From: Pseudovibrio sp. JCM 19062
Lineage (GTDB): Bacteria > Pseudomonadota > Alphaproteobacteria > Rhizobiales > Stappiaceae
Direction of reading: 5' to 3'
NCBI GenBank assembly: GCA_001310715.1
Contig: BAXV01000066.1
Coordinates: 1-20,396, forward strand
Length of the DNA stretch: 20,396 nt
Below the pieces are notes generated by a model. It saw only the letters and a program-made list of their open reading frames with translations, did no database searches and was not told where the DNA came from. The translations under genes and the position numbers were made by a program. Below, one piece after another: positions 1 through 6,923 of this stretch; the stretch's first letter is position 1; the number at the start of each line of letters is the position of its first letter.

Positions 1-12
1 TAAGACACACAC

Positions 13-45
13 AAAAGCCCCGATGCAGAAATGCTCGGGGCTTTT
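13..45. terminator. Intrinsic terminator at the left edge
   Basis: A perfect 11-bp inverted repeat (AAAAGCCCCGA at 13-23, TCGGGGCTTTT at 35-45) encloses a small inner GCA-GAAA-TGC hairpin with a GNRA-type tetraloop. Flanking A and T runs would let it work on both strands. It probably ends the gene lying left of the window. No coding sequence is recognised between it and the acetyltransferase, apart from a possible eroded fragment near 285-360. Confidence 0.85.
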
Positions 46-465
46 GGCGTTCTGAAACACCCCAGGCAATTGCCGCAACCATCGTGCGGCGGGCATCGAC
101 GCCGAGGGCCGATAAGCGAAGCCGTGGCCATAGTGCGGTGTTTGCGATCAGACTCCAATATACATCCGGAGTTTTGTGCGGACTGAAATGGGCTGGCGTG
201 ACTTATCGGGATTAGAAGCTGAACCTCTGTAATCATGTATTGATGGGAAAGGATGAACCTTCCCGTGTGCCCTTCGGCAAGGGCGAGTGCATAAATGTCG
301 CGATCATTGGGGCAGGTTGTGCGAGAGATTTGGCTCGAGCAGGCAATGCTTTAGGGGCGTGTTTGGGAGGACTTGTCCGTTTTGCCATCTTGTCGTTTTG
401 GATGTTGTGGTGTCGTGTTGCTGGGTTACGGTATTGTTTTGGGTTTGAAATATGCAAATTTGGGT

Positions 466-921
466 GTGCAGGTTCGGGGCGCTGGTCCTGCTGATGCTTC
501 TGCGGCGGTTCGTGTGTTGCGGGAGAGCATTTTGCAGTTGTGCGAGGTGGATCATAAAAATGAGCCGGGTGAGGTCTCCGGGTGGTTGGCGAATAAGACG
601 ACCGATACATTTTTGAAATGGCTGGGTGATCCTGACCTTGTCATGCGGGTTGCTGTGCGGGATGGGGAGATTGTCGGTGTGGGGTCGTGCCATATTGCTT
701 CGCGTAGTGTGGTCTTGCTTTATGTGGCGCCGGAACATCGGTTTGGTGGTGTTAGCTCATTGCTGCTCAGTGATCTTGAAGAGGTCTTAAAACATCACGG
801 TCGCGGGCAAATGAGCCTGGAGAGTACGGCTACCGCGCTGGCGTTCTATAGGGCGCGTGGCTGGCAGCCTAAGAATGAGGATACACCTCCTACGCTCCTC
901 GTGAAGCAGGTTGGTATTTAG
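466..921 (+). CDS. GNAT family N-acetyltransferase
   Basis: About 151 residues, a normal length for a single-domain GNAT acetyltransferase that moves an acetyl group from acetyl-CoA to an amine; the substrate cannot be read from the sequence. The fold can be followed in order: an N-terminal strand and helix (VQVRGAGPADASAAVRVLRE), the mid-domain strand (GEIVGVGSCHI), motif A with VLLYVAPEHRFGGVSSLLL, where RFGGVS stands in the pyrophosphate-binding position of the usual RxxGxG/A, and a C-terminal STATALAFYRARGWQ segment typical of the alpha4/beta7 end. The frame is open from 373, but the conserved domain begins at the GTG at 466, so that start was chosen; TTG at 460 is an alternative and neither has a strong ribosome site. 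It stands alone, with no gene close downstream. Confidence 0.8.
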   Translation: MQVRGAGPADASAAVRVLRESILQLCEVDHKNEPGEVSGWLANKTTDTFLKWLGDPDLVMRVAVRDGEIVGVGSCHIASRSVVLLYVAPEHRFGGVSSLLLSDLEEVLKHHGRGQMSLESTATALAFYRARGWQPKNEDTPPTLLVKQVGI

Positions 922-1350
922 CGCGGACTGGGGGTCAGCTCTTTTCTCTATAGCTTACGATCATTGGTGTGCAGCTGGACTGCATCCTGTACGGACAGAA
1001 AGGCTCCGGAGATCGGGTGAAGGCCATGTTGTTGCTGGTAGGATCCGCCTTGGATCCGTGAAAACAAGTTCTGTGATGAGGGCGTGGTTTGCTAGATTTG
1101 TCAGCCGCGATGATTGGAGGTCGGGGGCGTTGCGTGGTGGTGTTCGGCGCGATGGCAGTTTGCGTTGCACGCGGGGGCGCCTCAGTTTACAGCAATGGTG
1201 TACGTTGCGTTTTGGGCAAGTGTGCGGGTTTAAGCTCTAGAGACCTCTTGTTGTTCTGATAGGCATGTCAGTCTGACTGGGCCCTTGGCATTGTTCAGAT
1301 TTGCTGGTAGCGACTACGGTGATCTAGTTTGTTTTAGGACGAGTAGTCAT
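922..1350. other. Gene-free interval
   Basis: About 430 bases between the acetyltransferase stop and the permease start. Open frames of roughly 70-110 codons exist on both strands (for example 911-1240 plus), but they are arginine-rich, low in complexity and resemble no family, so they are not called. A short direct repeat (GGATCCGCCTT, then GGATCCGTG) lies near 1040-1060. No terminator or RNA gene was recognised. Confidence 0.5.
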
Positions 1351-2064
1351 TTGGATTTCCTAATCATTTTTGTTTCAAGCACTCTGGCTGGTTTGCTGTC
1401 TGGGATCGTTGGTACGGGCTCTTCGATTATTCTACTGCCGGTGTTGGTGGGCATTTACGGGGCGAAAGCTGCTATTCCCATTATGGCGATTTCCGGTTTA
1501 CTGGCTAATATCGGACGGGTTTGCGTTTGGTGGCGTTCTGTGAACTGGAAGGCTGTCTGGCTTTATGCTGTGCCGAGTATTCCAATGGCGGCGTTGGGCG
1601 CTAAGACGCTGATTGAGCTTCCTGAATCAACTGGTAGTCTTATGCTGGGCGTTTTCTTTCTTTGCCTGATTCCGGGCCGTTATTTTCTCAGATCGAAACA
1701 AATAGGAAGTAAGCCCGTTCATCTGATTGCAGGTGGGGTTTGCATTGGGTTTCTGACTGGTTTGGTTGCTTCAACTGGTCCGCTCAGTCTTGCTGTGTTT
1801 TCTGGCTTTGGTCTGGTCAAAGGCGTCTTGATTGCCACTGAAGCGGCTGGCTCTCTTTTTGTATTTGGAGCGAAGGTGTTTACGTTCAATCATCTGGGTG
1901 CTCTGCCCTATGACATCATTGTTAGCGGGGTGATGGTGGGGGCTTCGATTACTGTTGGGACCTATGGAGCGAAACGCATTTTGAGCAAGATCAGTGCGCG
2001 TCAGCATGACAGGGTTATTGACTTTGTATTGGCGGGCTCTGGCGTGTCATTGATTTTCGCGTAG
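1351..2064 (+). CDS. TSUP family permease (TauE/SafE, DUF81-type)
   Basis: About 237 residues with seven to eight hydrophobic segments. It fits the TauE/SafE (TSUP) family of inner-membrane permeases that move sulfite, sulfoacetate or other organic anions; the substrate is unknown here. Family marks are the first membrane segment with GLLSGIVGTGSSIILLPVL, then KAAIPIMAISGLLANIGR and VWWRSVNWKAV, and a repeat of the half-module at GGVCIGFLTGLVASTGPLSL. The frame is open from TTG 1285, but the extra 22 residues look unlike family N-termini. The TTG at 1351 starts just before the first membrane segment and has AGGAC at 1336-1340, about ten bases upstream, so it is preferred with moderate confidence. 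No partner gene is adjacent, so the context does not indicate a substrate. Confidence 0.8.
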   Translation: MDFLIIFVSSTLAGLLSGIVGTGSSIILLPVLVGIYGAKAAIPIMAISGLLANIGRVCVWWRSVNWKAVWLYAVPSIPMAALGAKTLIELPESTGSLMLGVFFLCLIPGRYFLRSKQIGSKPVHLIAGGVCIGFLTGLVASTGPLSLAVFSGFGLVKGVLIATEAAGSLFVFGAKVFTFNHLGALPYDIIVSGVMVGASITVGTYGAKRILSKISARQHDRVIDFVLAGSGVSLIFA

Positions 2065-2179
2065 CCGCAATCAGTGCTGCCAGTGGCTTTCGGGCATCAG
2101 GGCTTGCTGCACTCTTGGTGGGGTGTGTTATGTTTCTCGTGCTCTTTGTTTGAGCTGATTGTTTTTGGGAGTTGTTGCT

Positions 2180-2553
2180 TTGACTCGGGATGAGTTTGAT
2201 CAGTATTGCGCGTCTTTGGTTGGGGTGAGTCATGTCATCCAATGGGGGGATGCGTCTGTCTGGAAGGTTGGGGGGAAGATCTTTGCGATTTGTTCCAACT
2301 GGGGGAGGATGCTCCGGAAAAGGATGGGATCAAGATCAGCTTTAAGTGCTCCGAGCTTTCCTATCAGATCCTGACGGAGCAGGCCGGGATTATTCCGGCG
2401 CCTTATCTGGCGCGGGCGAAGTGGGTTCAGCTTGAGTCAGCGGCGGCAATGTCTGATGATGATATCAAGGCGTATATCTCTGAGGCACATCGCATAATTG
2501 CGCAGAAGCTGAGCAAGAAGTTGCAGCGAGAAATCGGGTTTGTGGACGCCTGA
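2180..2553 (+). CDS. MmcQ/YjbR-like protein, frameshifted
   Basis: Belongs to the MmcQ/YjbR (DUF419) family, small proteins with a CyaY-like fold that are often labelled DNA-binding; the biochemical role is poorly known. The N-terminal part (LTRDEFDQYCASLVGVSHV, then SVWKVGGKIFAICSNWG) is in one frame and the rest (ISFKCSELSYQILTEQAG, IPAPYLARAKWVQLES, DDIKAYISEAHRIIAQKL) in another. The switch falls at a run of five G at 2301-2305; one more G restores a continuous protein of about 124 residues, the usual family length. TTG at 2180 was chosen as start because GGGAG lies eight bases upstream and the domain begins there. The break is probably a sequencing error; a real frameshift would remove the C-terminal two thirds. 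Confidence 0.8.
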
Positions 2554-2933
2554 TTGTCAGCTGCGCGCTTGTTTGCGTCGGTTTGCGTTATTTGCGTGTG
2601 GGATGCGTTGAAAGCGTATTTTCTGAGTTGGTTTGTTGTTGGCGGCTGTGCAGCGAGAGACTGGCTGATCCGAGGTTTGTTGCTGGGTGTGACTGGGTCG
2701 TTTGGCTGCGGGTGAGGGGCTACCATAACGCTCTGCGGTGGGGATACGTTTCCCACGGGGAATTTCAGTGATCGTTTATGCCCGCTTTTTCTGAGGCCCG
2801 ATTGAAACCGTGACCTGAGCGTTATCCCCCTGTTTACTGCAGTTGGGTGCATTTGGCCTTCAAGTAACATTCTGCATACATCAGAAGCTTGAGATTGCTT
2901 TCGTTGGCTTTGGTTTTGTGCCAATAAGGCGCT
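2554..2933. other. Gene-free interval with phased TTTGCGT repeats
   Basis: No convincing gene. Three copies of TTTGCGT begin at 2572, 2582 and 2591, spaced about one helical turn apart, just after the MmcQ-like stop. A GTGGG/CCCAC inverted repeat sits at 2738-2756. The last 60 bases are T/G-rich and should hold the promoter of the next gene, but no clear -35/-10 pair could be assigned. Confidence 0.4.
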
Positions 2934-3455
2934 ATGGACCTGAACCAACTTGATGAACGCCTGAAGGCTGATTGTGAGAAGTGTGCTGCGCTGTGTTGCG
3001 TGGCACTTGCCTTTGATAAGTCGCCTGTTTTTCCGTTTGATAAAGCGGCAGGTGAGCCGTGCCGCAACCTTGAGGATTGCGGCAAGTGCAGGATCCATGC
3101 TGATCTGGCGACCACTGGGTATATGGGCTGCGTTCAGTTTCACTGTCATGGGGCTGGGCCGATTGTCACGCGGGATTTGTTTTCCGGAGCAAGCTGGCAG
3201 ACGCAGCCGCACCTGCTGCGGCCTATGATGGAAGCCTTCTGGGTGTTCTTGCGGCTTCAGGAGCAGGTGTTGCTTTTACGGCATGCCGCCAATCTGCCGC
3301 TGCCAGAATCTAAGCAGAAAGAGCTGCATGCCTTTTTGGAGGAGCTTTGCCCCGAGGACGCGTGGAGCTGGAATAAGTTTGAAGCACTGGACCATGCGAG
3401 GGTGTCGGCACGGGTGAAGGACTGGCTTGCTTCCTTGCGCGATGTGTTGGCGTAG
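2934..3455 (+). CDS. Cysteine-rich conserved protein of unknown function
   Basis: 173 residues with a dense cysteine set in the first 75: C14, C17, C21, C22, C43, C49, C52, C66 and C71, then a helical C-terminal half without cysteines. The spacing (CEKCAALCC, EPCRNLEDCGKCRIH, GYMGCVQFHCHGAG) suggests a metal- or cluster-binding module. From memory, a very similar module (LCCVAL..., DKPAG.PC.NL, GC..YDC.GAG) is found fused to pentapeptide repeats in actinobacterial proteins; no pentapeptides follow here. The ATG at 2934 has AAGG about five bases upstream. The stop lies inside a hairpin shared with the convergent methyltransferase remnant. Function is not known; a redox, metal-binding or zinc-structural role is inference only. 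Confidence 0.7.
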   Translation: MDLNQLDERLKADCEKCAALCCVALAFDKSPVFPFDKAAGEPCRNLEDCGKCRIHADLATTGYMGCVQFHCHGAGPIVTRDLFSGASWQTQPHLLRPMMEAFWVFLRLQEQVLLLRHAANLPLPESKQKELHAFLEELCPEDAWSWNKFEALDHARVSARVKDWLASLRDVLA

Positions 3456-3470
3456 TCTTGTGACTACGCC
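3449..3470. terminator. Hairpin spanning two convergent stop codons
   Basis: GGCGTAGTC (3449-3457) and GACTACGCC (3462-3470) form a perfect 9-bp stem with a 4-base loop. The left arm carries the TAG stop of the cysteine-rich protein and the right arm the TAG stop of the minus-strand methyltransferase remnant. There is no T tract on either side, so it is at best a weak or 3'-protecting terminator. Confidence 0.5.
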
Positions 3471-3785
3471 GTTTCGGGCTTGGTTGCTTTGACCATCAGG
3501 AGGAAAGCGGAGAGGTCTTTCCAGCGGTGGAAGCGTGGTTCCTGCTGAATAGCCTCTTCTGTTGGTTTTGGTTCCTGAATTTCGTTGATTTGGAGACCTG
3601 TCTTGATGATGGGGTTCAGATACTCGCTCAAGGTGCGAGGGAACCTGGGCACGCTGAAGCGCTGAGCCTTTGAATTTTCTTGCCGGTGACATCGCCCAGA
3701 AATTGCTCAAAGGCTGGCCATGTGAACAGGTCACGGTAGACATCCAAGCCTACTTGAAGACCACAGCAAGCGAAGTAGTGAAGGC
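3464..3785 (-). pseudogene. SAM-dependent methyltransferase remnant B (internal deletion)
   Basis: Read on the minus strand, about 3785-3680 encodes QVGLDVYRDLFTWPAFEQFL followed by GDVTGKKI, the helix and first strand leading into the SAM-binding motif I of a class I methyltransferase. The next conserved stretch is already the C-terminus (FSVPRFPRTLSEYLNPIIK, then EEPKPTEEAI, ending near 3464), in another frame. The SAM-binding motif (D/E-x-G-x-G-x-G) and the whole catalytic core, about 130 residues in typical members, are missing between GKKI and FSVPRF. This is a deletion, not a one-base error, so the gene is dead. No start codon is recognisable upstream. The family assignment rests on the typical N- and C-terminal pieces; the substrate is unknown. 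Confidence 0.65.
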
Positions 3786-3912
3786 TGCTTGAATCGGCTA
3801 ATTGGGAAACGGCGGACCGCACCGCAGCAGACCCCAGACAATTAGTCGACCCTATAAGAATTTTATACTGATCCTGTTGCCTAGAGCGCTTCCTATGTCT
3901 ATTCTCGCTGGG

Positions 3913-3951
3913 AGGGATGGCGCGAGCTACCAACAAGAGCCATCCCTTTTT
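3913..3951 (+). terminator. Orphan intrinsic terminator
   Basis: AGGGATGGC (3913-3921) pairs with GCCATCCCT (3939-3947), a perfect 9-bp stem followed by a run of five T. The strength and orientation fit plus-strand termination, yet no plus-strand gene is recognisable upstream in this interval, which suggests a lost gene. Confidence 0.65.
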
Positions 3952-3966
3952 GCTAATTTGGTAGGG

Positions 3967-4046
3967 GTGCCTAGGTTAATATAACGCCTAGCACTCCAGC
4001 TAGATCTATTAGATCTACCGGATCAATGATCAGGATTGGCCCTGAT
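3967..4046. repeat. Cluster of short palindromes
   Basis: In 80 bases: GTGCCTAGG (3967-3975) opposite CCTAGCAC (3987-3994) with one bulged C; two copies of the palindrome TAGATCTA (4001-4008 and 4010-4017); and ATCAGG (4029-4034) opposite CCTGAT (4041-4046). The density is unusual for this window. Whether they are an operator array, a recombination site or relics of a mobile element cannot be decided from the sequence. Confidence 0.45.
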
Positions 4047-4535
4047 ATCTTGATTGCGACTCTGAATTTCCTCAACTTATCTCCTAATATATAGACCTTA
4101 CACGTTCTAATCTGCCTTAAGTTTTGCCTCGAACCTCCTTTCCGATCAATACAATTTTACCTAACATGATTCGACAGCCTGCGGAATCAAAAATAAAGAA
4201 GAACTGTCTATTTTACTGTAAAAAAATACAACTCTTTGGATGTGAAGATTAGTCATTATGAGTAGTTTACTTAGACTGTACATGAGGAAAAACCTTAATC
4301 ATCCTCAAAATACGTACTGAAACGACGTGTATAATGATTATACATTTTGACTAATTCGCTAACCTATAAAAAAAGTTACATCTCATCTTTCTTGTAAGCT
4401 TCTGTGCAGCGAAATTACTAGCAACAGAGATAACCTAACCTCGCCGCGTTCCGAGGAAAAGCCTTCAAAATTGTGGCGGGGATAAAATAAAAAAACACCC
4501 TGTGCATGTGGTACATGTCCCCCCCTTTCATAGAC

Positions 4536-4628
4536 ATCGAGCCCAGCCTCAACGTCTTTCTTCCACTGATCGGCGTTTTGGTCCCAATGGTTGGCAACAA
4601 GGGTGTCGGTGAACAGCACTGCTGACAT
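4536..4628 (-). pseudogene. SAM-dependent methyltransferase remnant A (N-terminus only)
   Basis: A minus-strand ATG at 4628 with AGAGG seven bases upstream looks like a real start. The first 32 residues (MSAVLFTDTLVANHWDQNAD, then QWKKDVEAGLDVY) match the N-terminal helix of class I methyltransferases that continue 'RD.FTWPAF...'. After GLDVY the homology stops and the open frame runs on into unrelated sequence to 4383. Remnant B begins with the same GLDVY followed by the expected RDLFTWPAF, but the codons differ (GGGCTCGATGTCTAT here, GGCTTGGATGTCTAC there). The pieces are therefore either two tandem paralogues, both decayed, or one gene split long ago; they are not a fresh target-site duplication. 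A small hairpin (ACACAGG/CCTGTGT, 4675-4692) lies upstream. Confidence 0.6.
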
Positions 4629-4830
4629 GGCAATACCTCTAAATTAATGAATCTCTGAAAAGGCTCCAAAGCTTACACAGGCAGACCTGTGTGTCACGAT
4701 GTGGTGGTCTCTCCTGCTTTTCCAGTTTTCCGTGGTGTTGCCATTCCGCATTGTGTATAGAAAGGCGACGCTTGTTAAAGTCCTTTGCCGGAAAACGATC
4801 AGGTGAATGGCTTTAGCTTTTTGCTTTAAG

Positions 4831-4876
4831 GCGCAGTCCTTTTATGAGAATGGGTATGCCCTTTTTGGGACTGCGC
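4831..4876 (+). promoter_or_regulatory. Structured leader before bioM
   Basis: GCGCAGTCC (4831-4839) pairs perfectly with GGACTGCGC (4868-4876), enclosing a 28-base loop that contains a small GGG-TATG-CCC hairpin and a T-rich stretch. It ends about 20 bases before the bioM GTG, so it would sit in the transcript leader. I find no good match to the BioR box (TTATCTATAA type) between 4640 and 4896. A regulatory role is inference; it could also be a weak attenuator. Confidence 0.5.
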
Positions 4877-4896
4877 GCCAAATATGAAGATACGGC

Positions 4897-5628
4897 GTGA
4901 ACGACACTTCAAAAACTATCATTTTTGACCATGCTTCCATTGAACGCGGCGGTACCACGATCATCAGCGGTGTGAGTGTTGCGTTGTCGGATCAACGGGT
5001 CGGGATTATTGGGCGCAATGGCTCCGGCAAATCTACGCTTGTGCGCAGCCTGAATGGGTTGCTGCCGATCAGTGACGGGTCATTGGTGGTGCATGGAGTT
5101 GCTTCGGGTGAGGGTGCCAAGAAACTGGCGCGGATAACTGGCTTTGTGTTTCAGAACCCGGATCATCAGCTGATCTTTCCAACTGCGCTGGAAGAGCTGA
5201 GTTTTGGCTTGCGCCAGCTTGGTGTTGGCAAGGCAGATGCGAAGGCGCAGGGGCTGGCTCTGCTGAAGGAGCATGGCATTGCGGAGCTGGCGGAACGGCC
5301 TGTTCATGAGCTTTCTGAAGGGCAGAAGCAGCTGATCTGTATTCTGGCCGTGCTCATCATGGAGCCGAAGCTGGTGGTGCTGGATGAGCCGTTCTCTAGT
5401 CTGGATTTGCGGACACGGGCGGCGCTGCGGCGTAAGCTGGAGCAGCTGGATCAGCAGATCCTCTTTGTCAGCCATGAGCTGGATGCACTGCGTGATTACG
5501 ACAAGGTGCTCTGGATTGAGGATGGCAGGATCAAACAGATTGGAATGCCTGCGGATGTGCTTGCGGCCTATGAGGAGCACGAGCTTTCCGGGGCTCACCT
5601 TCATTTTGAGGGAGCTGCGCGCGCATGA
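4897..5628 (+). CDS. bioM: Biotin ECF transporter ATPase BioM
   Basis: A 243-residue ABC ATPase that powers biotin uptake as the A component of a BioMNY energy-coupling-factor transporter. All nucleotide-binding motifs are present: Walker A GRNGSGKST (39-47), Q-loop in FVFQNPDHQ (Q86), signature LSEGQ (139-143), Walker B LVVLDEP (159-165) with catalytic E164, D-loop SSLD, and the H-loop histidine H193 in FVSHELDAL. The start is GTG with only a weak GAAG upstream. The stop overlaps the next start (ATGA at 5625), so bioM and bioN are translationally coupled. The biotin assignment comes from the gene order with a BioN-type T component and a BioY-type S component; cobalt and nickel CbiO/NikO ATPases look similar but have other neighbours. 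Confidence 0.9.
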   Translation: MNDTSKTIIFDHASIERGGTTIISGVSVALSDQRVGIIGRNGSGKSTLVRSLNGLLPISDGSLVVHGVASGEGAKKLARITGFVFQNPDHQLIFPTALEELSFGLRQLGVGKADAKAQGLALLKEHGIAELAERPVHELSEGQKQLICILAVLIMEPKLVVLDEPFSSLDLRTRAALRRKLEQLDQQILFVSHELDALRDYDKVLWIEDGRIKQIGMPADVLAAYEEHELSGAHLHFEGAARA

Positions 5629-6380
5629 TTTCCCTTTACATGACGGGTAACAGTTGGGCGCATCGACTTCCTGCCAGAGTGAAACTGATTTTTCTGTTTC
5701 TGTTGAGTCTGCTGATCATTCCGTTCAACACGCTTTGGTTCTCTGCAGCCCTGCTGGCGTTTGTGGTTTTGCTTTATGCAAGCCTTGGCAGGCAGGGGCT
5801 GGAAAAGGTGAAGGCGGTGCGCCCGTTGCTCTGGATGATGGGCATCATCTTACTGGTGCATGTGTTTCTGGGAGATATCGAGCAGGGCATTACTGCGGTG
5901 TTGCGCCTATTGGCGATGGTGCTGCTTGCCAATTTCATATGTATAACAACGCATATGGAGGCGCTGATGGACGCGGTGGAACCGCTGTTCCGGCCTCTGC
6001 GTGTGTTTGGCATCTCCTCAAGGAGGGTGTCGTTGGCTGTTGCTTTGGTTATCCGGTTTGTTCCGGTGTTACTGGCGGTTTATGCCTCGCTGCAAGAAGC
6101 GTATAAGGCCAGAACCGCGCGCGCAAACAGTTGGCGTTTGCTGGCCCCATTTGCCTTGCATGCGATTAAAATGACAGATCATGTTGCTGAAGCTCTGATA
6201 GCCCGTGGTGGTGCTGACGGGTTCTCGGGTGAAAAGAAAGATAGGATGAAAATGTCCAGTGATCGTTCTCTTGTTCAGATTGCGTTTTATGCGGCCCTGA
6301 TTGCTGCTCTGGGCTGGTGCCTAAGATTGAGCTGGGGCTTGCTGGTGGAATTCCAATCACAGCCCAGTCGCTTGGGGTGA
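5625..6380 (+). CDS. bioN: Biotin ECF transporter T component BioN, running on into bioY
   Basis: Energy-coupling transmembrane protein of the CbiQ/BioN (EcfT) family. The BioN part is about 205 residues (MISLYMTGNSWAHRLPARVK at the start, several hydrophobic helices). Two arginine-bearing coupling helices of the kind that dock on the ATPase are visible around AYKARTARANSWR and EALIARGGADG. The start overlaps the bioM stop. No stop follows the BioN part: the frame continues through GEKKDRMK into MSSDRSLVQIAFYAALIAAL, the start of BioY, and ends out of frame at 6380. One base more near the A-rich GAAAAGAAAG (6231-6240) would give TAG at 6242-6244; one base less would give a TGA overlapping the bioY ATG. 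The run-on is therefore probably an error, not a BioN-BioY fusion. Confidence 0.85.
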   Translation: MISLYMTGNSWAHRLPARVKLIFLFLLSLLIIPFNTLWFSAALLAFVVLLYASLGRQGLEKVKAVRPLLWMMGIILLVHVFLGDIEQGITAVLRLLAMVLLANFICITTHMEALMDAVEPLFRPLRVFGISSRRVSLAVALVIRFVPVLLAVYASLQEAYKARTARANSWRLLAPFALHAIKMTDHVAEALIARGGADGFSGEKKDRMKMSSDRSLVQIAFYAALIAALGWCLRLSWGLLVEFQSQPSRLG

Positions 6381-6811
6381 TGCTGGCGGGTATGATGCTT
6401 GGTCCGGTGCGTGGCGGGCTTGCTGTTGCTTTGCTGCTGTTCCTCGTTGCGCTTGGCTTGCCGTTCCTGGCGGGTGGCCGTGGTGGTATCGGCGTGTTTT
6501 ACGGCATGACGGCTGGCTATCTGGCGGGTTACTTTTTTTGGAGCGGTTGCTGTTGGCGCGATCATGCGAGCCATGCGCAATATGAACGTGGTGTTTGGTG
6601 CGATTGTTTCCGGCGTGCTGGGCGGTATTGTTGTGGTGCATGCATTTGGCGTGCCGGTGCTGGCTTACAAAGCAGGGATGTCACTGGATCAGGCTTCATG
6701 GTTGGCAGTCTTCCGTTTATTCCGGGTGACCTGATCAAGGTGGCGCTGGCAACCTTGGTGGCACACACCATTGCGCGCGGTTTGCCTTCCGCGATGCTTT
6801 CGCGCAGCTAA
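6246..6811 (+). pseudogene. bioY: Biotin ECF substrate-binding protein BioY, three frame breaks
   Basis: S component that binds biotin in the membrane. The family sequence can be followed right through, but in three frames: SSDRSLVQIAFYAALIAAL, then (after one missing C at about 6314) VPKIELGLAGGIPITAQSLG and GGRGGIGVFYGMTAGYLAGY, then (one extra T in the T7 run 6533-6539) FGAVAVGAIMRAMRN to AGMSLDQASWLAV, then (one missing C at about 6710) LPFIPGDLIKVALATLVAH to the stop. With these three one-base repairs the protein is about 188 residues, the normal BioY size, so the gene is likely intact in the organism. The start is ATG 6246, or ATG 6252 with AGGA five bases upstream. It is the last gene of the operon and is followed by a terminator. 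Confidence 0.85.
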
Positions 6812-6833
6812 GCAAGCTACAATGAGTTTTGGG

Positions 6834-6863
6834 AAAGCCGGTTCTTATGGGACCGGCTTTTTC
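6834..6863 (+). terminator. Terminator of the bioMNY operon
   Basis: AAAGCCGGT (6834-6842) pairs perfectly with ACCGGCTTT (6852-6860) and is followed by more T residues. It lies 22 bases after the bioY stop. Confidence 0.85.
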
Positions 6864-6923
6864 TTTGATTGGTTGCACGGTAATAATGGAAATTGCAATG
6901 CCTGTTCTGAGAAGGAGACATTG

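Larger units (their letters stand above)
3786..4535. other. A+T-rich gene-free spacer inside the methyltransferase ruins
   Basis: About 750 bases with no credible gene on either strand and clearly lower G+C than the flanks, mainly from about 4060 to 4500. It holds one plus-strand terminator-like hairpin (3913-3951), a cluster of short palindromes (3967-4046) and several A/T runs. It lies between the two methyltransferase pieces, so it may be a worn-out insertion or the rest of an eroded gene pair. No transposase remnant or terminal inverted repeat was recognised. Confidence 0.5.

Noticed and set aside
911..1240. Possible small gene after the acetyltransferase
   Set aside because: Arg/Trp/Cys-rich, no good ribosome site, no recognisable motif and overlapping open frames on the other strand.
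2427..3212. A 261-codon minus-strand open frame
   Set aside because: It crosses the MmcQ-like C-terminus and the cysteine-rich gene; its sequence is low-complexity Ser/Gln/Arg and matches nothing.
3276..3743. Minus-strand frame across the methyltransferase remnant
   Set aside because: Wrong frame: the recognisable methyltransferase residues are in the two other minus frames.
3747..4544. GLDVY copies as a target-site duplication of a recent insertion
   Set aside because: The two copies differ at third-codon positions, and similarity continues upstream in both (VEAGLDVY versus LQVGLDVY), so they look like homologous coding sequence, not a duplicated target.
4640..4896. A BioR-type operator upstream of bioM
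   Set aside because: The closest string (TTGTGTATAG near 4752-4761) does not fit the TTATCTATAA-type consensus well enough to call.
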